22,457 bases of DNA, taken from Spirogloea muscicola. Its lineage: Eukaryota > Streptophyta > Zygnematophyceae > Spirogloeales > Spirogloeaceae. A program made the translations under genes and the position numbers. Positions 10,751 through 19,579 of the stretch are shown here, in pieces (the first letter of the stretch is position 1; the number at the start of each line of letters is the position of its first letter). Below the pieces are notes generated by a model that saw only the letters and a list, made by a program, of their open reading frames with translations, was not told where the DNA came from and searched no databases. The stretch is from positions 113,960 through 136,416 of the forward strand of contig WELB01000293.1 of the NCBI GenBank assembly GCA_009602725.1, written 5' to 3'.

Positions 10751-10799
10751 GCTCGCCCATTGAGGATAGGGGCTGGAAAAGCCAGCCCAAAAAAGAATG
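10751..10799 (-). repeat. Class A palindromic unit, subfamily 1
   Basis: Contains GCTCGCCCATTGAGGATAGG, the hairpin GGGCTGG-AAAAG-CCAGCCC and a poly-A-like tail ending GAATG. The same 49 bases occur on the opposite strand at 17846-17894 with one difference by eye. A third copy at 22353-22404 extends the match to CTTTGTT outside the unit. Confidence 0.9.
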
Positions 10800-10964
10800 A
10801 ACAAAGTCTAAACCCCCTCATGAAGCGGCTTTTACTAAACAGAAGGGAATGGGGCGCCTTCCGAATGGGGCGAGGGCTGTGAAAAGCCAGTCCACGAAAA
10901 GAACGTATCTGTGAAGAAAGACACGGCTCGGCTAGTGTAAGGCAATGGCTGTGAAATGGAGAAG

Positions 10965-11008
10965 TGCTCGCCCATAGAGAAGAGGGCTGGCAAAGCCAGC
11001 CCAAAAAC
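10965..11008 (-). repeat. Class A palindromic unit, subfamily 2
   Basis: The hairpin is GGGCTGG-CAAAG-CCAGCCC, and the box next to it reads CTCGCCCATAGAGAAGAG instead of CTCGCCCATTGAGGATAG. The copy at 19279-19325 shares these diagnostic bases. Confidence 0.85.
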
Positions 11009-11571
11009 AATGTCTAATGTCCAATGTCCAAAGCCAAAGAACGAGGTACCGAAAAAGGACTACACTACCAAACACGACATGGACTAGGGAAAGGCCAGCC
11101 CCAGGAGAATGTATGTCAAGACACTATTAGAGGTGCACATCCCGAGTAGCCAGGTCGGGGGAAGGGAAATAAAGAGAGAAACAGCTCTATTGTTGGGCAA
11201 TGGCTGTGAGAGGCCAGCCCCAAGAATCAACACAATTCTCCGCAAGTGGGCTGGGCCAATCACAGCCATCGCCTCTCTACTGGAAGGGTCTTTCCTCCTG
11301 GGGGCTGGCCTTTCACAGGCATTGACTTACATTGAATAATGGAACAAGGTATACAGGTGCAATAGACATGGTACTAATTTTGGTTGTCACTCCGAACCTT
11401 CTGAAAAACTGGCTCGAGACGCTCGCAAGCTTGTGTCCCACCAGGTCGGCCAAGCGGCTGACGTCAGGCCGCCTCGAGCACGTGCAGGCGACACGCCACG
11501 CGTCGACATTTGAGGAGCCCCGCCGGTCATACACGTGTCGAGCGATCTCGCATCCGGGTACGGAAGCTCGA

Positions 11572-11604
11572 CGGGCAGCAGCAGAACGTTTCTCCTGCTG
11601 CCCG
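11572..11604. repeat. Hairpin 1, 10-bp perfect stem
   Basis: CGGGCAGCAG at 11572-11581 pairs perfectly with CTGCTGCCCG at 11595-11604 across 13 bases. Confidence 0.75.
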
Positions 11605-11701
11605 AGGCTCGCGCCTGGGGGAACGTACGAGTCGCCAACGCTAGCTGGGCCATCAGACCCAACCGGCTCAACGGGGACGACCCTTGGCCCCCCGAGGCCC
11701 T

Positions 11702-11728
11702 CCGCTGCCCGCCCGTCGCGGGCAGCGG
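11702..11728. repeat. Hairpin 2, 11-bp perfect stem
   Basis: CCGCTGCCCGC at 11702-11712 pairs perfectly with GCGGGCAGCGG at 11718-11728 around 5 bases. Its arm shares GCTGCCCG with hairpin 1. Confidence 0.8.
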
Positions 11729-11741
11729 CTGCGAGTGGGCC

Positions 11742-11753
11742 CGCCACGTGGCG
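11742..11753. promoter_or_regulatory. 12-bp palindromic G-box
   Basis: CGCCACGTGGCG is a perfect palindrome with a CACGTG core. Two further CACGTG cores lie 213 and 266 bases upstream, the nearer within the 8-bp palindrome ACACGTGT. Confidence 0.5.
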
Positions 11754-12115
11754 CGTCCAACCCAGCCAGCGCGGCCCATTCTTCACGAGTCGTCAACAGT
11801 CCATCTCGGCCCCGCCGCCGCCGACGCCGCGGCCGACGCCGCCGCCGCCGCCGCCGCAGCCCGGCTGCAGGAGGTCTGCCGTTCTGGTCACGCCCACTGT
11901 AGNCCTGCGGCGTGGCCATGGTCCGGCGCGGCGGCCGGCACGGGCCCCCGAGCCGCCTCCAGGCCACACAGCGGAGCCGGGCGCACCGCAAGGAGCGGCT
12001 GCGGGGCTGGCTGCGCGCGGGCTGATGCTCCGCAACCGCTAGTTCGCGAAGCTCGCGGCTCCTCCGTGCCGGGAGGTCCGGCGGCGGCGGCGGCGGCGGC
12101 GGCGGCGCAGCAAGG

Positions 12116-15100
12116 ATGTCGGCGTTCTCGAGCTGCTGGTTCCCGCCGACGTGCCTCAGCCTGACCGTCGTCGGCCTCGCCAAAGGTGAGTCGTCTCGAC
12201 GCAGTAGACCAGGCTGCGATGCATGAGGCTGTCCGAGACCTCTCAGCCACGCTTTGGCTCGGGCTCCCCCGTTCATTGTCACTGCCTGCGGTGCACCGCC
12301 ATAATGCCCATGCCCGAACGCCAGGCCGCCTGTCTGCTGACCTGCTGACTGCGGGAAGCCGTGGCGCTGCCTCGTTGCCCTGCCAGGCCTGCTCATCTTC
12401 CCGCTCGCGCTTGTCATCCTCGTCGTTGGCAACACCCTTGTCGCGCTCGGCCTCCTGCCGCTCACCTTCGCCATGACCCTCTACTCAGTCGCCTTGTGAG
12501 CTCACACCTGATTCCCACCTTCGCTTTTGCATCAGCCCTCGTAGCACGTGCATGGCAGACAGTCTCGGCGGACAGCCCAGGCAGGTCGATGCAATGGTTG
12601 CAAGGCAATTGTTGCTGGGACACTGTCTTGGCCACAGCAGCCTTGTGTGTCAACCAGCATAGGTGTAGGCTACAAGCACTGCCAGCTTCAGGGCGCCTGC
12701 ATGCACAACACAAATCAAGCACTAGTGCGAACAGATTTTGGCCTGTCGTCTGTCGAACCTTGCAGCAAAGCCAACGACACCTGTCAGGCACTGAGCTAAT
12801 CTGTCGCCGGTGCACTTTCTCTTCCAGGACGAAGCAGCTGCGCATGGTGCAAAAGGCGGGAGCTCTTATCTGCCTGCCCATTCTGATACTCCTCTGGCCA
12901 GTCGTCGTCTTTGTCGGCAGCTTGTTTGTCAGTGTCATGTATGGCTTCTTCGTGCCCCAGATTGCCACATTCAAAGCCATTGGCGAGAACCGGGAAGACA
13001 AGCTGCACCACGTCCTCCGGGTGAGCACTTTGCCAGCCAGATAAAATGGCTATCGCCACTGCAAGCCAGTCCCCTACAGCTACAGGCGGTCCCTCTCCAC
13101 ACCACACAGGCGTGCTGGGCATCCTCGTCAGAGCTGCTTGGGGCACCTCTAAATTACCGAACTTGAGGCGCCTTTCCACAGGATGGATTTGTGGGCCAGG
13201 TAGGCGTGTGCACGTCGATTGTGAAGGACTTTGCCGACTTCAGCTACAACAGCTACCCATGGTACTTGAAAACTTATCGCACCAAGGAGGAGAAGGCAGA
13301 GAGCGTCTCGAGCATGATCAAGTGAGCGGCGCTGCTTACTTGTGTGGCAGAATTGTGTCTCCCTGGCTGGTTGTGCCTAGCAGTCCCACAGTTCAGTTTC
13401 CACACACTATAAGGTAGTGCTGAGCTTTGAGTAGATCAATTGTCTTTTCTCAAGTCAATAGAAGTCTGTGCATATAAGCAAAGCATCTGAGATGACAAAC
13501 AGGCACTATCTTGTGGGCTTATGCATGCTTGTGTCCTGCACCAGGCAATTACTGTGCTCAGCATTGCTGTTTTTTGCACTCATCTCGTATGAGATTAATG
13601 TTTGCTTGTCAGGATCAAGGTACTGCCAGGGTGCCTCCTTGTCAGTGTGTGCGGGCTCCTCGCCGACACAGTCCTCCTCACTGCCATCGCTATTGCCAAG
13701 AGCCCAGTGCTTCTGTGGCGTGGCTGGCAGCGCCTGTTTGAGTCGGCGATTGAGCGCCAGGGGCTATGCCTTGAGGCCACGTGCCTGCCGTGCGCCTTGC
13801 TTGTGCTCGTCCTCTGGCCTATCGCTGTGCTTCTGTCCATACTTGGCGCTTTCATGCTCAGCCCCTTCGTGGGGATGTATGCTGCGGCTATTGCATACCA
13901 GGTGCTCCACTGTGCACATGGCCAGCATGCAAAGGCCAATGCTTTTGTGATACTGTGCCCCTCTCAGACTGAGATTATTCACACATTTGCCATCAGGGAT
14001 CATAACCTATTGCAGACCCACTTGCCTTAAGCTTGTGTGAGCTTGTCTTTGGCAGGAGAACTCAACAAAGATGGGGTTTGCTTACATCATGACCGTGGTA
14101 GCAGAGTTTGACGAGTACACAAATGAGCTGCTGGACATGAACGAAGGCACAGTCTTCCCCAAGTGAGCACAGCTTGCTTCAAGGACTGTTTGCCTATTCA
14201 CTCTTGTGTACTCTGATCGCATGGCCCTCTGCCTCAGCAGGATATGATGTGTCTGTCATCTTGCAGGTATAGATACCGGCAGGATGCGGGGTCATCGTCA
14301 CAGTCCTCCTCTGAGGCCTCGGAGCAGGGTGCCAAGGTTGCTGCATCGGAGGAGCAAGACAAGGTGGCGGAGCAGCCGGTCAACCGTCAATCACTGGAGC
14401 TGACGCAGCAGCAGCTGGGGCAGGTGCCAGTAGCGATGCCGCTCGATGGTGACCAGTCCAGGACCAGCATATGGCAGGCCATTGAGAAGCAGGCAGCGGG
14501 AGGCGGGACGCCAGGTCGGTTGCCTCAGCGGCAGCGGTCGGCATCGTTGTCGTCGAGGCTCTCGGGCCTTGAGAGGCAACGCTCGGGGCCAGCCGTCATA
14601 CTCCACCGACTTGCCCGCACCGCCGCCGGCAAGCCAAGGCCAACACAGCATTTGGCCATGAAGCAGGTGCTTGCTAAGCTGCACGTCTAGTAAAGAGCAA
14701 GATTGGCATTGTGAACGTGCAAAGGCACCTCGAGTTGCAGTATGTGGTCCATTCTGCGGCGTGCTCATGTATCAATGCTCTAGGTTTAGGGTTAGGGGTA
14801 GGGTTTGAGGTATAGGATTTGGGGTTTAGGGTAAGGAGTAGGGGTTAGGATTCAGGGTTTATGGTTATGTTGTCGGTGCTGACAGCCAAACCTGACAAAG
14901 TGGAGGAGAGCTTTGTTTGGCAGCTGTGGAGCAGCTTGCTGGGGACGTGCAAGATGATAGGCCACGAGCTGGTGGACTGCGGTGTCGTTGGACCCAAGGA
15001 GATGCAACGGTGGACACTTGACTGGGCAGGCCCGAATAAACGGAGTGGCGCGGTGGGCATCCCGGCCCTTTGCCTGCTTCGCATGCTGCTCCAGTCCTAC

Positions 15101-16006
15101 AAGCGCAACTCGGCGGGCCTGGTTTTCTGTAAGTCCTCTTCTCGCAGAGCATTGATGAGCTTGACCATGCTACGCACACACAGCCTTCAGAAAATTGTGC
15201 AACCTTCCTTTTGCTGATGGCTACTGACTGCTGTTACTTGCTGACCCTCTACATGATTGCTCACAAGTATGTTCGTTAAATGATAGATTGCCTGTCTAGG
15301 TCTACCTCCAGCAGTCATCATGTTCCTATGTACTACATCTTTAGGCCTAAACATTTGCTCAATTGACAATTCTGCTTCGCGCTGTGACCTGTCGCCCCTA
15401 TAGGTGATGGCCACGAGCTGCTGGCCAGCAACAAGCCGGACCATCGGGTGGTGGAGTGGTTCTTCAATCCGCTCATGGTGATCAAAGCGCAGCTGCAAGC
15501 GGACCAGCTTTCGCCACGAGAGGAGCGCTACTTTGAAGGGCTTGTCCTCTCGATGGGCGATGATACAGTCTTGGAGAGGTGGCTTCAGGACAAGGATGCA
15601 GCCCCCCCTACCGAAGCTGCTCGTAACAGCGAGCTCCAGGGATTTGCACGCAGGTGAGAGAACCTGTCTGTAGATTCGTGTGGTAATTGGGGTTGTCGAG
15701 ATGTATGATTGAAGATTGGACATACTACTTTCTGCGTAACTGTCAAGCCTGACTTGTCGCTCCTGCCTCCTAGCAGAGCCATGCATTTAAGGTGAGGTTT
15801 AAGGTCAATCAGGCAGCCACCTCACGTGGCAAGTAAGACTGCTACATGCTTTCAGGATTCAAGGCATTGCTACGACCTTAGCAACATTCCCCACATTCCG
15901 GCGGCGATTCCACAGGCTTGTTGAGGAGTTGGGTCCCTATGCTCGGGCCCAAAGACTGCATCGACCAACAAGCGTGCCAGCAAATATTGACAACTTGCCA
16001 GTATGA
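12116..16006 (+). CDS. At3g27390-like multi-pass membrane protein, ten exons
   Basis: Homologue of the plant uncharacterised membrane protein At3g27390; function unknown. Exons are 12116-12185, 12387-12495, 12828-13020, 13182-13321, 13613-13901, 14056-14162, 14267-14514, 14886-15128, 15404-15653 and 15856-16006, about 599 residues (the Arabidopsis protein is about 590). Residues 10-60, 75-105 and 180-265 hold hydrophobic membrane segments, with family-like blocks VGNTLVALGLLP, LLWPVVVFVGSLFVSVMYGF, IAKSPVLLWRGWQRLFESAI and LLDMNEGTVFPKYRYR. A Ser/Arg/Gln-rich linker follows, then a soluble C-terminal part with VEWFFNPLMVIKAQL, LSPREERYFEGLVL and QGIATTLATFPTFRRRF. Only the exon 7-8 junction is uncertain. 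Frame requires a phase-1 splice, and 14514/14886 fits best; 14666/14849 (phase 0) is the alternative. Without that splice the protein stops at 14690 after 443 residues and loses the C-terminal part. Confidence 0.85.
14781..14861 (+). repeat. Interstitial telomere-like repeats within intron 7
   Basis: About eleven degenerate units of TTTAGGG. Two are exact and the rest are variants such as TTAGGGG, TTTGGGG and TAAGGAG. TTTAGGG is the plant-type telomere repeat, also found in many green algae. The tract has the G-rich strand on + and ends 25 bases before the inferred acceptor of exon 8. Confidence 0.85.
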
Positions 16007-17845
16007 CCTTAGAGCTCTCGAATTGTGTGCAATCTTACAGCAGGAGCACTGCTTATCATGAGGTAGTGCTGCAGATGGTGGCTGCAGCATGCCGATTGGA
16101 CACTCCAGTCCAACTCTTGTGTCAGCTCAAGTCTCATCCAGGACTTGGAAGAGTTTTACCAAGCCCCCTCACCCCCCCCTACGACTCCCTCCTTTTTAGT
16201 GCTAGCTACCTTGCCGTCTCGGCTCTCAGTTTGCACCTTGACAGGCCACACTGGCCACTTTTTGCCATGATCTCTTTGTAAGAGTCATGAGTCTATTGCG
16301 GATGCTCGTCTCAAATTAGTGCAGCAGGGGGCATTCCGTGGTTGGAAATTATTTTCAAGAATCACCAGTAGCGGTCTTTGTACAATGTCCTAGCAGATTT
16401 GGGGGTCGAGTGGTTCATTGCAAGCTGGCAGCAATGCAGTAAGACAAGCGAATGGGCGGAGCCTTCAGACACGACGCCCTCTCCACACCTCAATGGCACT
16501 TTGGATTGCTAGAAATTTGACACTTCACATTTTGAAGTGCAGCCTTTTGCACCGTTAATGCTGCCTACCATGCACTTCTGTTGCCTCAGCACATCACCTT
16601 ATTTTACTATGCTGACTGTTCACGAATATCTTGTGCAGACTGCTTGTCAAGGGGCCATCATCTGCTTGCCCTTCTCTGCACAGCTTGTGATAGGATTCCC
16701 CTTCAAGCTGGCACCAGGCAGTGGAAGAGGTTTACTGTTTTTATGAAGCGGCGTACTGTGTCCGTTGAATTCAATACTCATTCGTCTCAGCCCTTACAGG
16801 CACCTATGCACATCTTATCTTTGCACTTCAGCGTAACAGTATATTAAAGATGATCGCAAACCCTTCAGCAGTCCTCATCAAGCTCAAGCAGGGGTGCCAG
16901 CGCCTCACGGCTGTGCACCTTGGGCTCTGAGTGGCAGGGGTGACATGCCATGGCCACAGGGATGAGTAAAAGCACCCTCACAAAATTTTGATTGTGCCAG
17001 AAATTTTGCTGCTGCAGGTGCACATCAGTTGCGCCCACTCTCACTGAAGAGACCAACCCTCAGGAGATAAGGCCTCCCATAATTGCCACAGTTGCTACAG
17101 AGGCCAAACGAGCGGGCGTTTCAATGGCAGCCAAGGAAAAAGAAGCAAAAATGTAAGGCAGATTGAACACCTGGAATATTTTTCTCCCTGCCAATGGACT
17201 ATCACTTTGCTCAAGCTTTCGGAGGCTATCCGAGCCATCGAGCCGGGGAAGCCAAACTCCAAACGGGACATGCTGTTGCCCAAGAGTGACATGCGAGCTC
17301 AATTGACCCTGGCCTCCGCAGCTTTTGGCAATAGCGTGACTCCACCATTGTGGCCATTGAGATAGAATCGTCGTGGTCGAAAACGTCCAAGCATGGACTT
17401 TCCAGGACTCGTAGTTTGCCTTTGGTCATCACAGCTAGAATGAAGAGGCTGTTGGTAAAATTGTTGTTTTTAATGCTATTCCAGCTGTCTTATTATAGAG
17501 TCAAAGCGGCCCTACGGTCGAGATGCTGGGGTTGGACCACTCGTGAGCCAAGACTAATTTTCCAATTGAAAGGCCCCCTGCGTGGCTTCATAAGGCGTTG
17601 AGGACCGGAGCTCAAAAATATTCTAGGGCCGGGTCTCAGAGTGTGCTAGGGGTGAGAAGCAGGCTATTCTTCACCTCCTGGCTTTCTGCAACTTGATCCC
17701 GCTGGCCATCTGGGCAACGTGCAGAATGAAGGCTTGTAGGCGCCCAGCTTGCGGTAGCCACCGGTGCATGGTGGCTACCACGACGAGGAGCGGAACCTAA
17801 AAGCGAGCGACGGCTGACGTAGGCACAACTCGAAAGAATGACCTC
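16007..17845. other. Intergenic, no recognisable gene
   Basis: Includes the 3' UTR of the membrane-protein gene, with a candidate TGTAA poly(A) signal at 16277-16281. The rest holds only short frames (at most about 92 codons) without family features. I see no RNA gene or repeat of note. Confidence 0.5.
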
Positions 17846-18106
17846 CATTCTTTTTTGGGCTGGCTTTTCCAGCCCGTATCCTCAATGGGCGAGCCCTTTC
17901 TCTTCCATGAATGTTTTACCATCAGTGATAATTGTTCTCTAACTTATTCTTATCAAAATCCTCTTCATTCCAGGATGTTTATATTAATTACCAAATATGT
18001 AATGCTAGTGAGTAGTAAATCGTCAACGGGAATCTGGGGGTGTGTCTTGAAGAAGGATAGCCTTCCAATTGTACAGCAATGGCTGTGAGAGGCCAGCCCA
18101 AAATGT
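17846..18106. mobile_element. MITE-like element bounded by inverted palindromic units
   Basis: A class A subfamily 1 unit at the left (17846-17894) and a class B unit at the right (18076-18101) face each other. The outer ends match as terminal inverted repeats: TTTTGGGCTGGC at 17853-17864 and its complement GCCAGCCCAAAA at 18093-18104. CATT just outside on the left and AATG on the right extend the symmetry. The total length of about 250 bases and the lack of coding capacity fit a non-autonomous element. I see no convincing target-site duplication, so the pairing could also be chance juxtaposition of two repeats. Confidence 0.45.
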
Positions 18107-18133
18107 AAAGAACTCCCTGGGTGCCCAGTGACT

Positions 18134-18165
18134 CTTCTAATCAGTCAATCTTCTAATCAGTCAAT
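18134..18165 (+). repeat. 16-bp perfect tandem duplication
   Basis: CTTCTAATCAGTCAAT is repeated twice head to tail. A small perfect hairpin, CCGGTTC-CTCA-GAACCGG, follows at 18210-18227. Confidence 0.9.
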
Positions 18166-18489
18166 CTGGCCGCGCTTGCTTCTAAGGGATAGCTGCTTTC
18201 TCTTAGAAACCGGTTCCTCAGAACCGGCGGCAGCTACAGCAGCGGAGGCGGCGGCCACGTGTCGACTTCTGTGAGGGCTTTGAGGCAACTGCCCGTCGCT
18301 CAATTATCCCATTACAGCAGAGGCAGGGCTCCGCCGAATTGTAATATATAGTGATTTTCAAGCCAAAATCTGCTATGTCCAGTGAGAGAACCCTGCAACA
18401 GCAAGTTGCAGAGCAAATTGCTGATTCCCTGATCCTTGATCCCTGAAAGGGAGAGGGATACGACGACGTCGCCAACGGCCAATGCCATA

Positions 18490-18661
18490 GGCGCCTGGTC
18501 ATGATTGGGTAAGCCCTTTCACGAAGGGATTCCCAGTCTCGTTGCTACAGATGCTGTAAAAGCATGTGCAGCAATGGCGCCTGGTCATGATTGGGTAAGC
18601 CCTTTCACGAAGGGATTCCCAGTCTCGTTGCTACAGATGCTGTAAAAGCATGTGCAGCAAT
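18490..18661 (+). repeat. 86-bp perfect tandem duplication containing two hairpins per unit
   Basis: Units 18490-18575 and 18576-18661 are identical and each begins with GGCGCC. In unit 1 the first hairpin is TGGG (18506), CCCTT (18514), loop TCACG, AAGGG (18524) and CCCA (18532). The second is TTGCTACAGATGCT (18542-18555), loop GTAAA, AGCATGTGCAGCAA (18561-18574), paired at 12 of 14 positions. Most of each unit is taken up by the two hairpins. I find no tRNA signature (no B box), so no RNA class is proposed. Confidence 0.9.
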
Positions 18662-18824
18662 GGCCGGGATTGAGAAGACCTCTCAAACCGCTGGTCCTCT
18701 GGCTCTCCATCTCGTCGGTAGCTTTTCTCTACACCTTGAAGGCCTGGTTGGAGTCGACTGTCCCCTAAAGAAAGACAAGACACCTCCACCTCCTAATCAT
18801 GCTTCAAAGTGATGAACTCCTCGG

Positions 18825-19120
18825 AGTTCTGCAGCTCGGCAAATGGCTTCTTGCTGTATCCTCAACTGGCATCCCCTGGCCACTCCTTTAGCCCTGGATC
18901 TGCAGCTTAGCGAGTAGTTTCTTGCTGCGTCTTCAGCTGACATCCTCTGGCCAATCCTTTAGCCTCTTCCTACACGTCTTCAGCGTGCACCCTGCAGCTC
19001 AGCCTGGTAGCTTCTTGCTGCACATCCTCAGTTGGCATTCCTGCAGCTCAGTCCTGGAAACTTCTTGCTGCCATGCTTCAGCTGGCATTCCTCAGCTGGC
19101 ATCCCCTGGCCTGTCCTTAG
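18825..19120 (+). repeat. Degenerate minisatellite
   Basis: Four to five imperfect units share TTCTTGCTG (about 18848, 18918, 19012, 19061), followed by a CTTCAGCTGGCAT-like segment and CCCCTGGCC, with GCAGCTCAG-like linkers. Spacing varies from about 50 to 95 bases. A frame of 148 codons crosses it (18922-19368) but its protein is low complexity and unrecognised. Confidence 0.6.
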
Positions 19121-19278
19121 GTTTAGTTAGTGCTCTGGGGTCTGCTAAGCAAGCAGTAATCGGAGATCAGGGCTCCTCCACTGGGCTTTTTCGTTTTCCT
19201 CTAGAAGAAGATCCCTCATCCACCATCACCTGTTACCTTATACTTTCGGCACCTCTTTCTTTGGCTTGGGATATTGTC

Positions 19279-19325
19279 CATTCTTTTCGGGCTGGCTTTG
19301 CCAGCCACTCTTCTCTATGGGCGAG
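19279..19325 (+). repeat. Class A palindromic unit, subfamily 2
   Basis: CATTCTTTTC, then GGGCTGGC-TTTG-CCAGCC, then CTCTTCTCTATGGGCGAG. It shares the diagnostic TTCTCTATGGGCGAG with the opposite-strand copy at 10965-11008. Confidence 0.85.
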
Positions 19326-19456
19326 TACTTTGTTTATACATCTCAGCATATGGGCTTCGTTGAAGTAGCCTTCTTTTTTGCACTAGGTTTTGCCTGAACA
19401 GTTTCCTGGCTCAAATTGGCCTCCCTTTCATTCATGCGCACCGCACGCCTTCTCTC

Positions 19457-19496
19457 TTCCACGCCTGCAAAGCAGGCCTGGAAAGCAGGCGTGGAA
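19457..19496. repeat. Hairpin with 12-bp perfect stem
   Basis: TTCCACGCCTGC at 19457-19468 pairs perfectly with GCAGGCGTGGAA at 19485-19496. The 16-base loop repeats part of the arm (GCAGGCCTGGAAA), suggesting local duplication and inversion. Confidence 0.8.
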
Positions 19497-19579
19497 AGCA
19501 GAAGGAATTAGGTCAAACCGAGCAATCTGCCAACTCAGCCAGTTTTTCGAGGGAAAGGCTACTCGATAATCATCCTCTC

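Larger units (their letters stand above)
10506..11325. repeat. Cluster of dispersed palindromic GGGCTGG/CCAGCCC units
   Basis: At least seven units in both orientations lie within 820 bases: 10506-10524 (GGCCTCTCACAGCC), 10650-10680, 10751-10799, 10868-10905, 10965-11008, 11195-11222 and 11249-11325 (two adjacent opposite-strand units). Two classes are visible. Class A is a 7-bp stem, GGGCTGG/CCAGCCC, with a 4- to 5-base loop plus a CTCGCCCAT box. Class B is GGCAATGGCTGTGAGAGG followed by CCAGCCC. Material between units is not obviously repeated, apart from small duplications such as GCTCTTCCAGA near 10619-10646. Open frames here (up to 120 codons) run across the repeats and look incidental. 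Confidence 0.8.
11331..12115 (+). promoter_or_regulatory. GC-rich upstream region of the membrane-protein gene
   Basis: Contains three CACGTG boxes (11479-11484, 11532-11537, 11745-11750), two strong hairpins and two triplet-repeat tracts, (GCC)n at about 11811-11857 and (CGG)n at 12079-12107. The second tract ends 8 bases before the ATG and would be 5' UTR. One undetermined base (n) stands at 11903. Frames on both strands stay open because of base composition and are not convincing genes. Confidence 0.5.

Noticed and set aside
10506-11325. CRISPR-like array
   Set aside because: Units are irregularly spaced, in both orientations and of several types, in a eukaryotic intron-bearing genome.
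11668-12474. 268-codon frame on the - strand opposite the first exons of the membrane-protein gene
   Set aside because: Low-complexity Arg/Pro/Ala-rich translation across triplet repeats and an undetermined base. The + strand exons have splice sites and family conservation.
14781-14861. True chromosome end
   Set aside because: The repeats are short and degenerate, and coding exons of the same gene lie on both sides.
18490-18661. Tandem tRNA genes
   Set aside because: The 86-base unit length is suggestive, but there is no TTCRANNC B box, no good A box and no cloverleaf; the two hairpins do not fit.
18922-19368. 148-codon frame on +
   Set aside because: It runs across the degenerate minisatellite and a palindromic unit; the translation has no recognisable domain.
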